A DNA stretch of 10,710 nt from an uncultured Candidatus Altimarinota bacterium (GCA_947311665.1 CAMZLA010000058.1:1-10710), one strand, 5' to 3'. Positions 1-6,853 are shown, numbered from the stretch's first letter. The notes: generated by a model from the sequence alone, not told the origin. A program made the numbers and translations.

Positions 1-1
1 A

Positions 2-298
2 GGTGGAAAATATTTTAAAAGTTCTAAAGAAGAAAAAAGAGGAAAAAGTTTCGATATTTTAAAAAAAGAAACTCCAGAAATTTTTGAAAAAAATATTTTA
101 CCACTCTTTGAAGATATTATAGAAAAAGTAGAAGATGAATATTTTTTGATGGGTCCTACTTTTACTGTTGCAGATTGTGTATTGGCAGCCGATTTGTCGG
201 GGTTGAGGTTGGTGAAAAATATTTCTTTACCAAAAGAAATAACCAATTATATTTCTCGAGTAGAGAAGCGATGTCGAGTCGAATTATTGGAAAAATAA
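2..298 (+). CDS. Glutathione S-transferase-like protein, C-terminal part (5' truncated by window edge)
   Basis: An open frame runs in from the left edge and ends at TAA 296-298, leaving 98 residues of the C-terminal end. The best clue is the stretch GPTFTVADCVLAADLSGLRL (residues 51-70 of the fragment). It matches the alpha-helical C-terminal domain of the GST fold: a T-x-x-D N-capping box (T55-V-A-D58) followed by a hydrophobic helix is the hallmark of that domain. The preceding acidic helix (EIFEKNILPLFEDIIEKVED) and the closing helix with YISRVEKR also fit. The thioredoxin-like N-terminal domain, which would carry any catalytic Ser, Tyr or Cys, lies outside the window, so substrate and activity cannot be judged. 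It could equally be a non-enzymatic GST-fold protein of the SspA type. asd starts 22 bases downstream on the same strand with no terminator between, so the two are probably co-transcribed. Confidence 0.6.
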   Translation, partial: GGKYFKSSKEEKRGKSFDILKKETPEIFEKNILPLFEDIIEKVEDEYFLMGPTFTVADCVLAADLSGLRLVKNISLPKEITNYISRVEKRCRVELLEK

Positions 299-320
299 TG
301 TTTTTTAACTTTTTTATATT

Positions 321-1334
321 ATGGCAAATATTGGAATTGCAGGAGCAACTGGAGCTGTTGGAATAGAAATTTTAAATGTTTTAGCACGAAAAGAAATTCC
401 AGTTGGAGAATTGAAACTTTTTTCTTCTGCTCGAAGTGCAGGGAAAAAACAAGCAACTCCATTTGGTGAACATATTCTTGAAGAATTTTCTTTGGATGCA
501 TGTGAAAATTTAGATATTATTTTTCTCGCTGTCGGTGGTGATTTTTCTCGAGAATATGCTCCACAACTGGCAGAAAAAGGAATTACCGTTATAGATAATT
601 CATCAGCATTTCGGTATGATGAAAATATTCCTCTTGTTGTTCCTTCAATAAACGCAGAGGCAATTGGAAATTCCAAAATCATTGCAAATCCCAATTGTAC
701 AACGGCTATTCTGGCTATGGCATTATATCCTATCTATAAAGAATTTGGATTGAAAAAATTAATTGTTTCTACCTATCAAGCAACGAGTGGAGCAGGAAAT
801 CCTGGAATGCAAGAATTATTAGATGAATCGAAAAACTATTTAGATGGAAAGCCTGTAGGAAATAATATTTTTGCACACCCAATTCCATTCAATCTCATTC
901 CTCATATTGATGTTCCACAGGAAAATGATTATACAAAAGAAGAAATGAAAGTAACCTGGGAAACTCATAAAATTTTTAATGATAATTCTTTTCCTATTTC
1001 TTGTACAGCAGTACGAATACCAACATTACGAGCTCATTCAGAAACTATTGTTATTGAGACAGAAAAAAATATTGATGAAAATGGAGGAATAGAAAAAATA
1101 CGAGAATTATTACAACAGTCATCAGGAGTGCATTTACAAGATGATATTAGAAATAATATTTATCCAATGCCATTAAATGCTTCTGAAGTATATGATGTGC
1201 AAGTGGGAAGAATAAGAAAGAATTTAGTTTTTGGAGATTTTGGATTAGAATTTTTTGTTTGTGGAGACCAATTATTGCGAGGAGCAGCATTGAATAGTGT
1301 TGAAATTGCAGAAGTTGTATTGAGTGAGAGATAA
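321..1334 (+). CDS. asd: Aspartate-semialdehyde dehydrogenase
   Basis: A 337-residue protein, the usual length for this family. It reduces L-4-aspartyl phosphate to L-aspartate 4-semialdehyde with NADPH in the cytoplasm, the branch point towards lysine/diaminopimelate, threonine and methionine. The N-terminal Rossmann domain opens with the nucleotide-binding loop GATGAVG (residues 8-14). Residues 91-96 (IDNSSA) and the catalytic segment NPNCTT place the active-site cysteine at C126. TYQATSGAG puts the substrate-binding glutamine at Q153, and RIPTLRAHS gives R232 and the acid-base histidine H239. The C-terminal GDQLLRGAALN block (315-325) is also typical. No key residue is missing. The start is the ATG at 321: the nucleotide-binding motif begins within eight residues of it, as expected. 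There is no Shine-Dalgarno sequence, but TTAACT lies at 305-310. A bidirectional terminator follows at 1488-1529. Confidence 0.97.
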   Translation: MANIGIAGATGAVGIEILNVLARKEIPVGELKLFSSARSAGKKQATPFGEHILEEFSLDACENLDIIFLAVGGDFSREYAPQLAEKGITVIDNSSAFRYDENIPLVVPSINAEAIGNSKIIANPNCTTAILAMALYPIYKEFGLKKLIVSTYQATSGAGNPGMQELLDESKNYLDGKPVGNNIFAHPIPFNLIPHIDVPQENDYTKEEMKVTWETHKIFNDNSFPISCTAVRIPTLRAHSETIVIETEKNIDENGGIEKIRELLQQSSGVHLQDDIRNNIYPMPLNASEVYDVQVGRIRKNLVFGDFGLEFFVCGDQLLRGAALNSVEIAEVVLSER

Positions 1335-1350
1335 AAGTATATAATAATTT

Positions 1351-1442
1351 TTAATAATTTTTGTGTAGGGGCTTAATAATTTTTGTCTAGGGGCTTAATA
1401 TTTTAAGCCCCTACCTTTATGTAAAACATTTTAAGCCCCTAC
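1351..1442. repeat. Cluster of four 12-base repeats, two direct and two inverted (GTAGGGGCTTAA)
   Basis: Four copies of one 12-mer lie in 78 bases. GTAGGGGCTTAA is at 1365-1376 and, with one change, at 1387-1398. Its exact reverse complement TTAAGCCCCTAC is at 1403-1414 and 1431-1442. The first two sit in a 22-base tandem duplication (1351-1372 and 1373-1394) differing at one base. The inner pair forms an 11-bp hairpin with a TATT loop (1388-1413), and the outer pair can close a larger stem around it. The GC-rich cores stand out from the AT-rich surroundings. There is no open reading frame. The structure resembles a short interspersed palindromic (REP/MITE-like) element that has duplicated in place. 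It lies between asd and the terminator, so it is in the 3' end of the asd transcript. Confidence 0.85.
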
Positions 1443-1487
1443 ATTTTATATAAAAAACATAAGCTATATTTTTTATTATGATAATAC

Positions 1488-1529
1488 AAAAAAGTTCATT
1501 TAGAAATATTTTCTAAATGAACTTTTTTT
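1488..1529. terminator. Bidirectional Rho-independent terminator between asd and the convergent secreted-protein gene
   Basis: A perfect hairpin: left arm GTTCATTTAGAAA (1494-1506), loop TAT, right arm TTTCTAAATGAAC (1510-1522). It is flanked by six A on the left (1488-1493) and seven T on the right (1523-1529). The A and T tracts extend the stem and supply a U-tract on either strand, so it can end both the asd transcript and the minus-strand transcript arriving from 1567. The stem is AT-rich but long. Confidence 0.85.
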
Positions 1530-1566
1530 GTAGAATCTTATTCTATACAATTCTTATAATTATTAT

Positions 1567-3036
1567 TTACTTATTCAACATCAGTTCAGCTTTTCTTACT
1601 TTTGCAAGTGTTATTAATATATCTCCTCGAGTTTTCAATTGATAATTCATAGTATCATAAATATCCCAAGGAATGTAAATATATTCTAGATTACTGTCTT
1701 CTTGAAATCCACTCATCAATGTTTCAAATCCATCTTTATATGAATATACATATTCATCTTCTGGTTTATATGGAGAATATGCTAAATCTCGTGCTAAATA
1801 TTGAATTCGAGAATCTTCAATATCATAATATTCTACTGTTAATCGTAAATCTTGTAATCGGATTCTTCGGTTTAATTTTTTTGCATTTGTTATAAATTCT
1901 CTTACAAATATTATATCATTTTCTGTTCCATTTTTGTTTAAAAATTCTATAGCATCAGATGCATTTCCAGTGAAAGAATTAAGATTTTCAAATTTTTCTC
2001 GTTCTTTTGATTTCTGAATAATATCTTCTTTTGTAAATTCAAGAAACATTTCTATAATATTTGTAATTTCCCAATCATTAGCAGAAATTTCTGGAAAAGT
2101 TATTGGGATTGTTTTATAGCTCATTGCTATATTTGATGAAATGTTTATGCTTGCATTATCATTATCCCAAGAGTTTTTATAATCGAAACTTCCTTCTATT
2201 GCTATGTTCGTAATAGCATTATTTTTTGTTGAAAGAATTATTTGTAATGGATGTGTTTTTGATATAACTATTTCATCTCCAATTTCAGGAAGAAAAGAAA
2301 TGATATATGTTGTTCCTTTTTTTTCTATTGTTGCATATCCATTTTCTAGTGCAGAAGTGAATGCCCATTTCAATTCTGCATATCCATTAATATCTGATTC
2401 TTCATCAAAGTCTTCTTTCATTGTTTGAATATATTCTATTATTTCAGGAAATTCATTCTCAATTTCTACAACATCTAAAACAATCCATTTATTTTCAAAA
2501 AGTTCTACAAATTCCATTATTCCTTCTACAATATGTCGAACAGAATCATTGTCATGAGTATTGAGAGTGTTGATAGAGAATTTTCCAGCAAATTGGAATG
2601 TGTCAAAATCTAAAATTTCTTCATCAGAAAAAGTAGCATCAATTTCTAGAGGGAGATAGCTTTCAATTCCATCAACAGAAATAGAAAACTTCTGATTATT
2701 ATTTATTATATGATATGCATTTTTATTTTTTGTAATACTGGCATCGTCTACATTATATGAAATTGAATATGTTGTTTTATTATCTTTCCAATCAAAATTT
2801 TCTCCATTTATATCGATGAAAAAATCTATATTTGTTGAAAAATTTTGTTCAAAACTCTTTTGAACAAGAGAAATTACTTCGTTAGCAAGTAGATCTGGTT
2901 GCGGTTCTTTTACTTCTTGCAAGCATTCATATCCACAATTACCTAGGGTAAGAGCAGGACTAGCAAAAGAGACTTGATTTGAAGTCGTTGTTATTGCAAT
3001 CAATGCAATGGCAGCACTATATAAAATGTTTTTCAT
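1567..3036 (-). CDS. Secreted protein of unknown function, 489 aa, with pilin-like stretch near the C-terminus
   Basis: I do not recognise a named family. I start at the ATG reading leftward from 3036 because it begins a classic signal peptide: MKN, then a hydrophobic core (ILYSAAIALIAI), ending near SFA/SP around residue 25. An in-frame ATG at 3087 would only add low-complexity residues encoded by the A-tract repeat at 3043-3072. No lipobox is seen. The mature protein is acidic, rich in Asn, Asp, Glu and Ile, and predicted largely extracellular. Its only two cysteines are C34 and C38 (GNCGYEC), just after the signal peptide, and could form one disulfide. The middle (about 60-330) alternates short strand-like segments. 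Near the C-terminus, RRIRLQDLRLTVEYYDIEDS (residues 390-409) resembles the D-x-x-R-x-x-D-L-x-x-L-x-x-x-L-E-x-Y-Y segment of type IV pilin-like proteins, but the pilin N-terminal helix is absent. The leader is U-rich with no Shine-Dalgarno sequence. The gene is divergent from the DsbA-like gene. Confidence 0.75.
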   Translation of the reverse strand: MKNILYSAAIALIAITTTSNQVSFASPALTLGNCGYECLQEVKEPQPDLLANEVISLVQKSFEQNFSTNIDFFIDINGENFDWKDNKTTYSISYNVDDASITKNKNAYHIINNNQKFSISVDGIESYLPLEIDATFSDEEILDFDTFQFAGKFSINTLNTHDNDSVRHIVEGIMEFVELFENKWIVLDVVEIENEFPEIIEYIQTMKEDFDEESDINGYAELKWAFTSALENGYATIEKKGTTYIISFLPEIGDEIVISKTHPLQIILSTKNNAITNIAIEGSFDYKNSWDNDNASINISSNIAMSYKTIPITFPEISANDWEITNIIEMFLEFTKEDIIQKSKEREKFENLNSFTGNASDAIEFLNKNGTENDIIFVREFITNAKKLNRRIRLQDLRLTVEYYDIEDSRIQYLARDLAYSPYKPEDEYVYSYKDGFETLMSGFQEDSNLEYIYIPWDIYDTMNYQLKTRGDILITLAKVRKAELMLNK

Positions 3037-3042
3037 AAATAT

Positions 3043-3072
3043 AAAAAAAGAATAAAAAAAAGAATAAAAAAA
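3043..3072. repeat. A-tract tandem repeat in the leader of the secreted-protein gene
   Basis: A run of seven or eight A followed by GAAT is repeated twice (3043-3053, 3054-3065), and a further run of A follows (3066-3072). On the minus strand, where it would be transcribed, it gives a leader of U-runs separated by AUUC, ending just before the ATG. It has no coding sense of its own. It could be a simple slippage-prone tract or a U-rich translation-enhancing leader. The sequence cannot distinguish these. Confidence 0.6.
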
Positions 3073-3099
3073 TATCTCCCATATCATAGCAAAATACTA

Positions 3100-3105
3100 T
3101 ATACT
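3100..3105 (+). promoter_or_regulatory. Possible -10 box for the dsbA-aroB unit
   Basis: TATACT matches five of six bases of the sigma-70 -10 consensus and lies 24 bases before the ATG at 3130, inside the 93-base divergent region. No convincing -35 is seen at the right distance (around 3077-3082), so this rests on the -10 alone. In such AT-rich sequence, chance matches are common. Confidence 0.3.
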
Positions 3106-3129
3106 TCTCATAGTTTTTTTAAATTTTAT

Positions 3130-3783
3130 ATGAAGAATAATTGGTTTGCTTTGGGTGGAGTTGTTTTTATTATTGGAGGACTTGTTTTATTATTCAGTCT
3201 TTCTGTTACTGTTCAAAATTTTGTGAATAATATTTTTACTTCAGAAAAGAAAATTTATTCTTCTGTTCAAACAAAAGAAATGGGGAATATTCATCAAAAC
3301 AATGAAATTTCTCAAAAAACAAATTTTACTCTCTATTACGATTTTTCTTGTCCTTATTGTAAAAAGTTTTATGCAAATACTTTTACTCCTCTTCAAAAAA
3401 AATATTCAGACAATTTTTCATTTCAGATTATTCCATATTCTCTCAATATTCAGTCAAAAAGTTTTGAACAATCAAAATGGTTTTTGTGTCTTGTTGATGA
3501 AAAAATAGGGGGAATTTCAGAAAATATTCTTATAGAAAAAATAAATGAAAAAATAGAAATTTCATCGGTTGCAGAAGTTTTTTCATTATCTGATGAAAAA
3601 AATAAACAATTTCTTGAATGTGTATCCGATGAAAAAATAGAAAAACAGCTTCTGTCTTTGCAAAAACAAGCGAAAGAAAAAGGGGTGAGAGGAACTCCTA
3701 CTTTTTTTATTGGAGAAGAGAAATTTGAAAAAAATCAATCATTAAAAAAAGTTGAATTGCAAATACTTGAAATTTTACAGTAG
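3130..3783 (+). CDS. Membrane-anchored DsbA-like thiol:disulfide oxidoreductase
   Basis: A 217-residue protein. A single hydrophobic segment (about residues 6-27, FALGGVVFIIGGLVLLFSLS) would anchor it in the membrane with the rest outside. A linker follows, then a thioredoxin-fold domain of the DsbA/BdbD type. FTLYYDFSCPYCKKF holds the redox motif C74-P-Y-C77 at the start of the active-site helix. RGTPTFFIG holds the cis-proline P190, preceded by threonine. Two further cysteines (C120 and C164) lie in the inserted helical region and could form a second disulfide, as seen in some family members. The likely role is forming or isomerising disulfides in exported proteins. DsbC/G-like or reductant-type functions cannot be excluded from the motif. 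No DsbB or VKOR partner is in the window. The start at 3130 gives a short basic N-terminus before the anchor. aroB follows 37 bases after the TAG stop, probably in the same transcript. The divergent neighbour is a secreted protein with exactly two cysteines, a plausible client. Confidence 0.85.
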   Translation: MKNNWFALGGVVFIIGGLVLLFSLSVTVQNFVNNIFTSEKKIYSSVQTKEMGNIHQNNEISQKTNFTLYYDFSCPYCKKFYANTFTPLQKKYSDNFSFQIIPYSLNIQSKSFEQSKWFLCLVDEKIGGISENILIEKINEKIEISSVAEVFSLSDEKNKQFLECVSDEKIEKQLLSLQKQAKEKGVRGTPTFFIGEEKFEKNQSLKKVELQILEILQ

Positions 3784-3820
3784 TAATTTAAAATTTTATT
3801 ATCTTAACTTTATTCTCCCA

Positions 3821-4870
3821 ATGAAAACACTTCATATCTCTATCGATCAAAAAAAAATATCGTATGAAATAGATTTTTTAGAAAATTTTTCAGAACTTCA
3901 TTCTCGGATTCTTTCTGAAATAGCAGGAAGAAATCATGTTTTTGTAACCGATGAAAATGTTTTTGAAAAAACAAATTTTTTTACAAATATTCCAAAAGAA
4001 AAAATAGTGATTTTACCTGCAGGAGAAGAGTATAAAAATTGGGAAAGTATAACAAAAATTTTAGATAAATCTTTTGAAATGTGTTTAGATAGATCTTCTG
4101 TTGTTATAGCTATTGGAGGTGGAGTTATTGGGGATATGTCTGGTTTTGCTTCTCGTATTTTTATGAGAGGTGTACCAGTTATTCAAGTTCCTACAACCTT
4201 GCTTTCAATGGTAGATTCAAGTGTTGGAGGGAAAACTGGGATTGATACAAAACATGGAAAAAATTTAATTGGAGCTTTTCATCAGCCAGAAAAGGTCTTG
4301 TGTTGTAAGCAGTTTTTACAAACATTAGAGTTTGTAGAATTGCAAAATGGATTATCTGAAATGGTAAAACATGGAATTTTAGGAAGTGAAGATCATTTCA
4401 AACATTTAGAAAATTTTTCTGAAAAATTTAAAGAAAATTTTTTAGAAAAAAATAATAGAATCGAGATAGAAAATGCAGTTTTTTCTCTTGTTCCAGAATC
4501 GGTTTCTATAAAAAAAAATATTGTTCAACAAGATGAACAAGAAAAAGGAGTGAGAGGGTTTTTAAATCTTGGGCATACATATGGACATGCTATGGAACTC
4601 CTTTCCAATTTTGAAATTCCACATGGAATAGGGGTTGCAAAAGGAATTTGGCAAAGTGTTATAGAGAGTGAAAAAAGAGGGATATTGCAAAATGATATTG
4701 ATAAAAAAAGAATAGAGAATGTTTTTTCAAATTTTAATATTTCTCTTGAAAATCCTTTTTCTCTTAAAGAAATAGAAGAAGCAATGGTGCATGATAAAAA
4801 GAAAAAAGACGGAAAAATCCGTTTAATTCTTGTGAAAAAAATTGGAGAAGTTGAATATGGGAATTTGTAA
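3821..4870 (+). CDS. aroB: 3-dehydroquinate synthase
   Basis: A 349-residue cytoplasmic enzyme converting 3-deoxy-D-arabino-heptulosonate 7-phosphate to 3-dehydroquinate, the second step of the shikimate pathway, using NAD and a divalent metal. The NAD-binding glycine motif GGGVIGD is at residues 99-105. The family signature PTTLLSMVDSSVGGKTGID spans 124-142. The metal ligands are E180 (in GLSEMVKHG), H252 (in NLGHTYGHAME) and H268 (in PHGIGVAKG). H252 and H268 are 16 residues apart, as in the fungal enzyme, and H256 is the second active-site histidine. An in-frame ATG at 3752 would overlap the dsbA-like gene and add 23 residues unlike the family, so I start at 3821. TTAACT lies at 3804-3809, 11 bases before the start, and there is no Shine-Dalgarno sequence. 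Length and motifs indicate a complete, active enzyme. No other shikimate gene is in the window. Confidence 0.96.
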   Translation: MKTLHISIDQKKISYEIDFLENFSELHSRILSEIAGRNHVFVTDENVFEKTNFFTNIPKEKIVILPAGEEYKNWESITKILDKSFEMCLDRSSVVIAIGGGVIGDMSGFASRIFMRGVPVIQVPTTLLSMVDSSVGGKTGIDTKHGKNLIGAFHQPEKVLCCKQFLQTLEFVELQNGLSEMVKHGILGSEDHFKHLENFSEKFKENFLEKNNRIEIENAVFSLVPESVSIKKNIVQQDEQEKGVRGFLNLGHTYGHAMELLSNFEIPHGIGVAKGIWQSVIESEKRGILQNDIDKKRIENVFSNFNISLENPFSLKEIEEAMVHDKKKKDGKIRLILVKKIGEVEYGNL

Positions 4871-4939
4871 GAGATTTATTTGTTTATATATTTTTCTCTA
4901 TTCTTTCATGGTTTCCATTGTGTTCGCATTTTTATTTTT

Positions 4940-4981
4940 AAAAGAGTTACAGCAGTTCTAATCTGCCATAACTCTTTTTTT
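4940..4981. terminator. Hairpin terminator between convergent aroB and recA
   Basis: Outer arms AAAAGAGTTA (4940-4949) and TAACTCTTTT (4969-4978) pair fully. An inner GCAG/CTGC stem (4952-4955, 4963-4966) sits inside across a two-base internal loop. The T-run 4975-4981 serves aroB, and the A-run 4940-4943 plus T-rich flank may serve recA on the other strand. Position between two convergent genes supports a shared terminator. Confidence 0.8.
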
Positions 4982-5019
4982 ACCACCCTGTAAATGTCTA
5001 TTAATTTTTTTTCTTAAGT

Positions 5020-6099
5020 CTAATATTTAGATTTTTTCTTTTTTGTTGGTTTTTCAATGGTATTAATATTCTCAGAAACATCTTTTCCTCCTCTTATTCC
5101 TGTTTTTTCAATAACTTTATCTCTAATTTCTGTGAAAAGTTCAGGATTTTCTTTGAGAAATATTTTTGCTTTTTCCATTCCTTGCCCCAGTCGAGTTTCG
5201 CCATATGAATAAAATGCTCCAGCTTTTTTCACAATTTCATTTGCTACTCCTACATTTACCAAATCTCCTTCTTTAGAAATTCCTTCATTAAACATAATAT
5301 CAAATTCTGCTTGTTTAAATGGAGGAGCTACTTTATTTTTTACAACTTTTACTCGAACCCCATTTCCAACCGATTCTTTGTCATTTCCTGTTCCTACATC
5401 AATCTTTTTTGTTCGTCGTATTTCCAATCTGACTGATGAATAAAATTTTAATGCATTTCCTCCTGTTGTTGTTTCTGGGTTTCCAAACATTACTCCAATT
5501 TTCATTCGCAATTGATTGATGAAAATAATAGTAGTGTTTGTTTTTGAAACAACTGAAGTAAGTTTTCGTAATGCTTGTGACATTAGTCGAGCTTGAAGTC
5601 CCATATGACTATCTCCCATCATTCCTTCAATTTCTGCTTTTGGTGTTAATGCTGCAACAGAATCAACAATTATTAAATCAACAGCTCCAGATCGTGTTAA
5701 TATTTCGGTGATTTCTAGTGCTTGTTCTCCAGAATCTGGTTGAGAAATAGTACAAGTGGAAAGATCGAGTCCGATTTTTGAAGCATATTCTGGGTCAAGT
5801 GCATGTTCTGCATCTATAAACGCAACTTTTCCTCCTTTTTTTTGACACTCTGCGGCAATATGCAATGTTAGGGTTGTTTTTCCTGAACTTTCTGGTCCAT
5901 AAATTTCAATAATTCGTCCTTGAGGAATTCCTCCTCCCAATGCGATATCAAGACCAATAGAACCTGTTGGGTATGTTTCAATATTCATTGATTTTGCATC
6001 TGATAAGTTCATAATAGATCCTTCTCCATATGCCTGATGAATTTGAGAAAGGGCAGCTTCTAGTGCTGCATCTTTTGGATTCGCTTTTTTTGTTGCCAT
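5020..6099 (-). CDS. recA: RecA recombinase
   Basis: A 359-residue protein, the typical RecA length. It forms ATP-dependent filaments on single-stranded DNA for homologous strand exchange, and the filament triggers LexA self-cleavage. Walker A is GPESSGKT (residues 68-75), the catalytic glutamate is E98 (DAEHA), Walker B is LIIVD (142-146), loop L1 is around [12 protein letters not shown] (156-167) and loop L2 includes [11 protein letters not shown] (206-216). The C-terminal domain is present, but the last residues are basic ([10 protein letters not shown]) where many RecA proteins have an acidic tail. An ATG at 6216 is in frame, but its 39 extra residues would be encoded across the divergent promoter and palindrome and do not resemble RecA. 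The start leading into [17 protein letters not shown] is preferred. TTAACT lies 12 bases before it (6112-6117, minus strand). The stop is TAG. Divergent from lexA with a shared operator candidate at 6174-6194. Confidence 0.99.
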   Translation of the reverse strand: MATKKANPKDAALEAALSQIHQAYGEGSIMNLSDAKSMNIETYPTGSIGLDIALGGGIPQGRIIEIYGPESSGKTTLTLHIAAECQKKGGKVAFIDAEHALDPEYASKIGLDLSTCTISQPDSGEQALEITEILTRSGAVDLIIVDSVAALTPKAEIEGMMGDSHMGLQARLMSQALRKLTSVVSKTNTTIIFINQLRMKIGVMFGNPETTTGGNALKFYSSVRLEIRRTKKIDVGTGNDKESVGNGVRVKVVKNKVAPPFKQAEFDIMFNEGISKEGDLVNVGVANEIVKKAGAFYSYGETRLGQGMEKAKIFLKENPELFTEIRDKVIEKTGIRGGKDVSENINTIEKPTKKKKSKY

Positions 6100-6151
6100 A
6101 AAACAGTGTAAAGTTAAAGAGTAGTATAAGGTGTTTTGTTTTTCTGAAAAT

Positions 6152-6180
6152 ATATTACTTTTTATTTTTGACGGTGTCAA
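6152..6180 (-). promoter_or_regulatory. Putative recA promoter
   Basis: On the minus strand, TTGACA (complement of 6175-6180) is a perfect -35 box. Seventeen bases on lies TAATAT (complement of 6152-6157), matching four of six bases of the -10 consensus. Transcription would begin near 6145, giving a leader of about 45 bases before the recA start. The -35 box lies within the left arm of the palindrome at 6174-6194, so a bound repressor would block it. Confidence 0.6.
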
Positions 6181-6194
6181 ATAAAAATTGACAC
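6174..6194. promoter_or_regulatory. Candidate LexA operator (SOS box) shared by recA and lexA
   Basis: A perfect inverted repeat GTGTCAA-N7-TTGACAC, with AT-only spacer ATAAAAA (6181-6187). It lies in the middle of the recA/lexA divergent region. Each arm contains TTGACA reading outward, the -35 box of the gene on that side, so one dimer bound here would cover both promoters. Autoregulated lexA and LexA-controlled recA are the usual SOS arrangement. The motif differs from the known E. coli (CTGT-N8-ACAG), B. subtilis (GAAC-N4-GTTC) and alphaproteobacterial (GTTC-N7-GTTC) boxes. That LexA binds it is inference. The symmetry could partly reflect two back-to-back -35 boxes alone, though the outer G-C pair also extends it. 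Confidence 0.65.
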
Positions 6195-6216
6195 TTGTTT
6201 TTTCATTTGATAGCAT
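6188..6216 (+). promoter_or_regulatory. Putative lexA promoter
   Basis: TTGACA (6188-6193) is a perfect -35 box. After a 17-base spacer comes TAGCAT (6211-6216), four of six matches to the -10 consensus. Transcription would start near 6222, giving a leader of about 35 bases to the lexA ATG at 6257. The -35 is inside the right arm of the palindrome. The arrangement mirrors the recA promoter on the other strand. Confidence 0.6.
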
Positions 6217-6256
6217 AATGATGAAATTTTTATTTTAACTCTCTTTATATATATTT

Positions 6257-6853
6257 ATGAAACTTCATCCTTTACAGATAAAACTTTTATCTCTGGCAGA
6301 AGAAGATATGCTTTCTGGTTTAAGTCTTCGAGAAATTGGAGGATTGGTTGGAGAATCTCATCCTCAAAAAATAAAATATCACATGGAAAAATTGGAAGAA
6401 AAAGGATTGATTTATATAGATCAAGACTCTGGACAAATAGAGTTTTTGCGACAAGAACAACAAGATTCTATTCAAATTCCTGTTTATGGAATGGCTCAAT
6501 GTGGGCAAGGAAATTTATTTGCTGATGATACTATGGACGATATTGTTTCTTTTCCTACAAAACTTTTAGGGAGATATCAAAATAATGTTTTTGCAACACA
6601 AGCAGTTGGAAATTCTATGTATCCTAAGATAAATAATGGTGATTTTGTTATTGTTGAGCATCAAATAACATTTGAAGAAAATAAAGTGTGTCTTGTTCTT
6701 GCTGATGGAGACCCTCGAATAAAGCAAGTTATGACTCTTGATAATAGACATATTGCATTAAAATCGTTTAATGATGAATTTGAAACTCAGATTTTAAAAT
6801 CATCAGATGTACAAATTTTGGGAATTGTGAGAAAAGTAGTGAGTGAAATTTAA
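6257..6853 (+). CDS. lexA: LexA repressor (SOS regulator, S24 self-cleaving family)
   Basis: A 198-residue protein, close to the 202 of E. coli LexA. Residues about 4-65 form a winged helix-turn-helix with the LexA pattern: L-x-x-x-Q-x-x-L-L near the start, LSLREIGGLVGESHPQKIKY as the helix-turn-helix, then LEEKGLI leading into the wing. The C-terminal S24 domain has the expected three sites at nearly the E. coli positions: scissile bond C82-G83 (in GMAQCGQG), nucleophile S120 (in AVGNSMYP) and general-base lysine K156 (in DPRIKQV). The Cys-Gly bond, rather than Ala-Gly, is also found in UmuD and some phage repressors. It should repress DNA-damage genes until RecA filaments trigger its cleavage. 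Divergence from recA makes LexA, rather than a phage repressor, the best call. TTAACT is at 6235-6240, and no Shine-Dalgarno sequence is seen. The transporter gene follows after nine bases. Confidence 0.93.
   Translation: MKLHPLQIKLLSLAEEDMLSGLSLREIGGLVGESHPQKIKYHMEKLEEKGLIYIDQDSGQIEFLRQEQQDSIQIPVYGMAQCGQGNLFADDTMDDIVSFPTKLLGRYQNNVFATQAVGNSMYPKINNGDFVIVEHQITFEENKVCLVLADGDPRIKQVMTLDNRHIALKSFNDEFETQILKSSDVQILGIVRKVVSEI

Noticed and set aside
314..694. 126-residue minus-strand reading frame antisense to asd
   Set aside because: It lies wholly opposite a well-supported gene, shows no family motif, and is a by-product of the coding frame.
3037..3087. Extended start of the secreted protein at 3087
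   Set aside because: The added residues come from the A-tract repeat and would bury the signal peptide behind 17 odd residues.
3752..3820. Longer aroB N-terminus from the ATG at 3752
   Set aside because: It overlaps the end of the dsbA-like gene and adds residues unlike the family. The ATG at 3821 gives the usual AroB start.
6100..6216. Longer recA N-terminus from the ATG at 6216
   Set aside because: The extension covers the predicted promoters and palindrome and does not resemble any RecA N-terminus.
6257..6853. Prophage CI-like repressor instead of LexA
   Set aside because: The winged helix-turn-helix matches LexA rather than the XRE-type domain of phage repressors, the gene is divergent from recA, and no phage genes are nearby.
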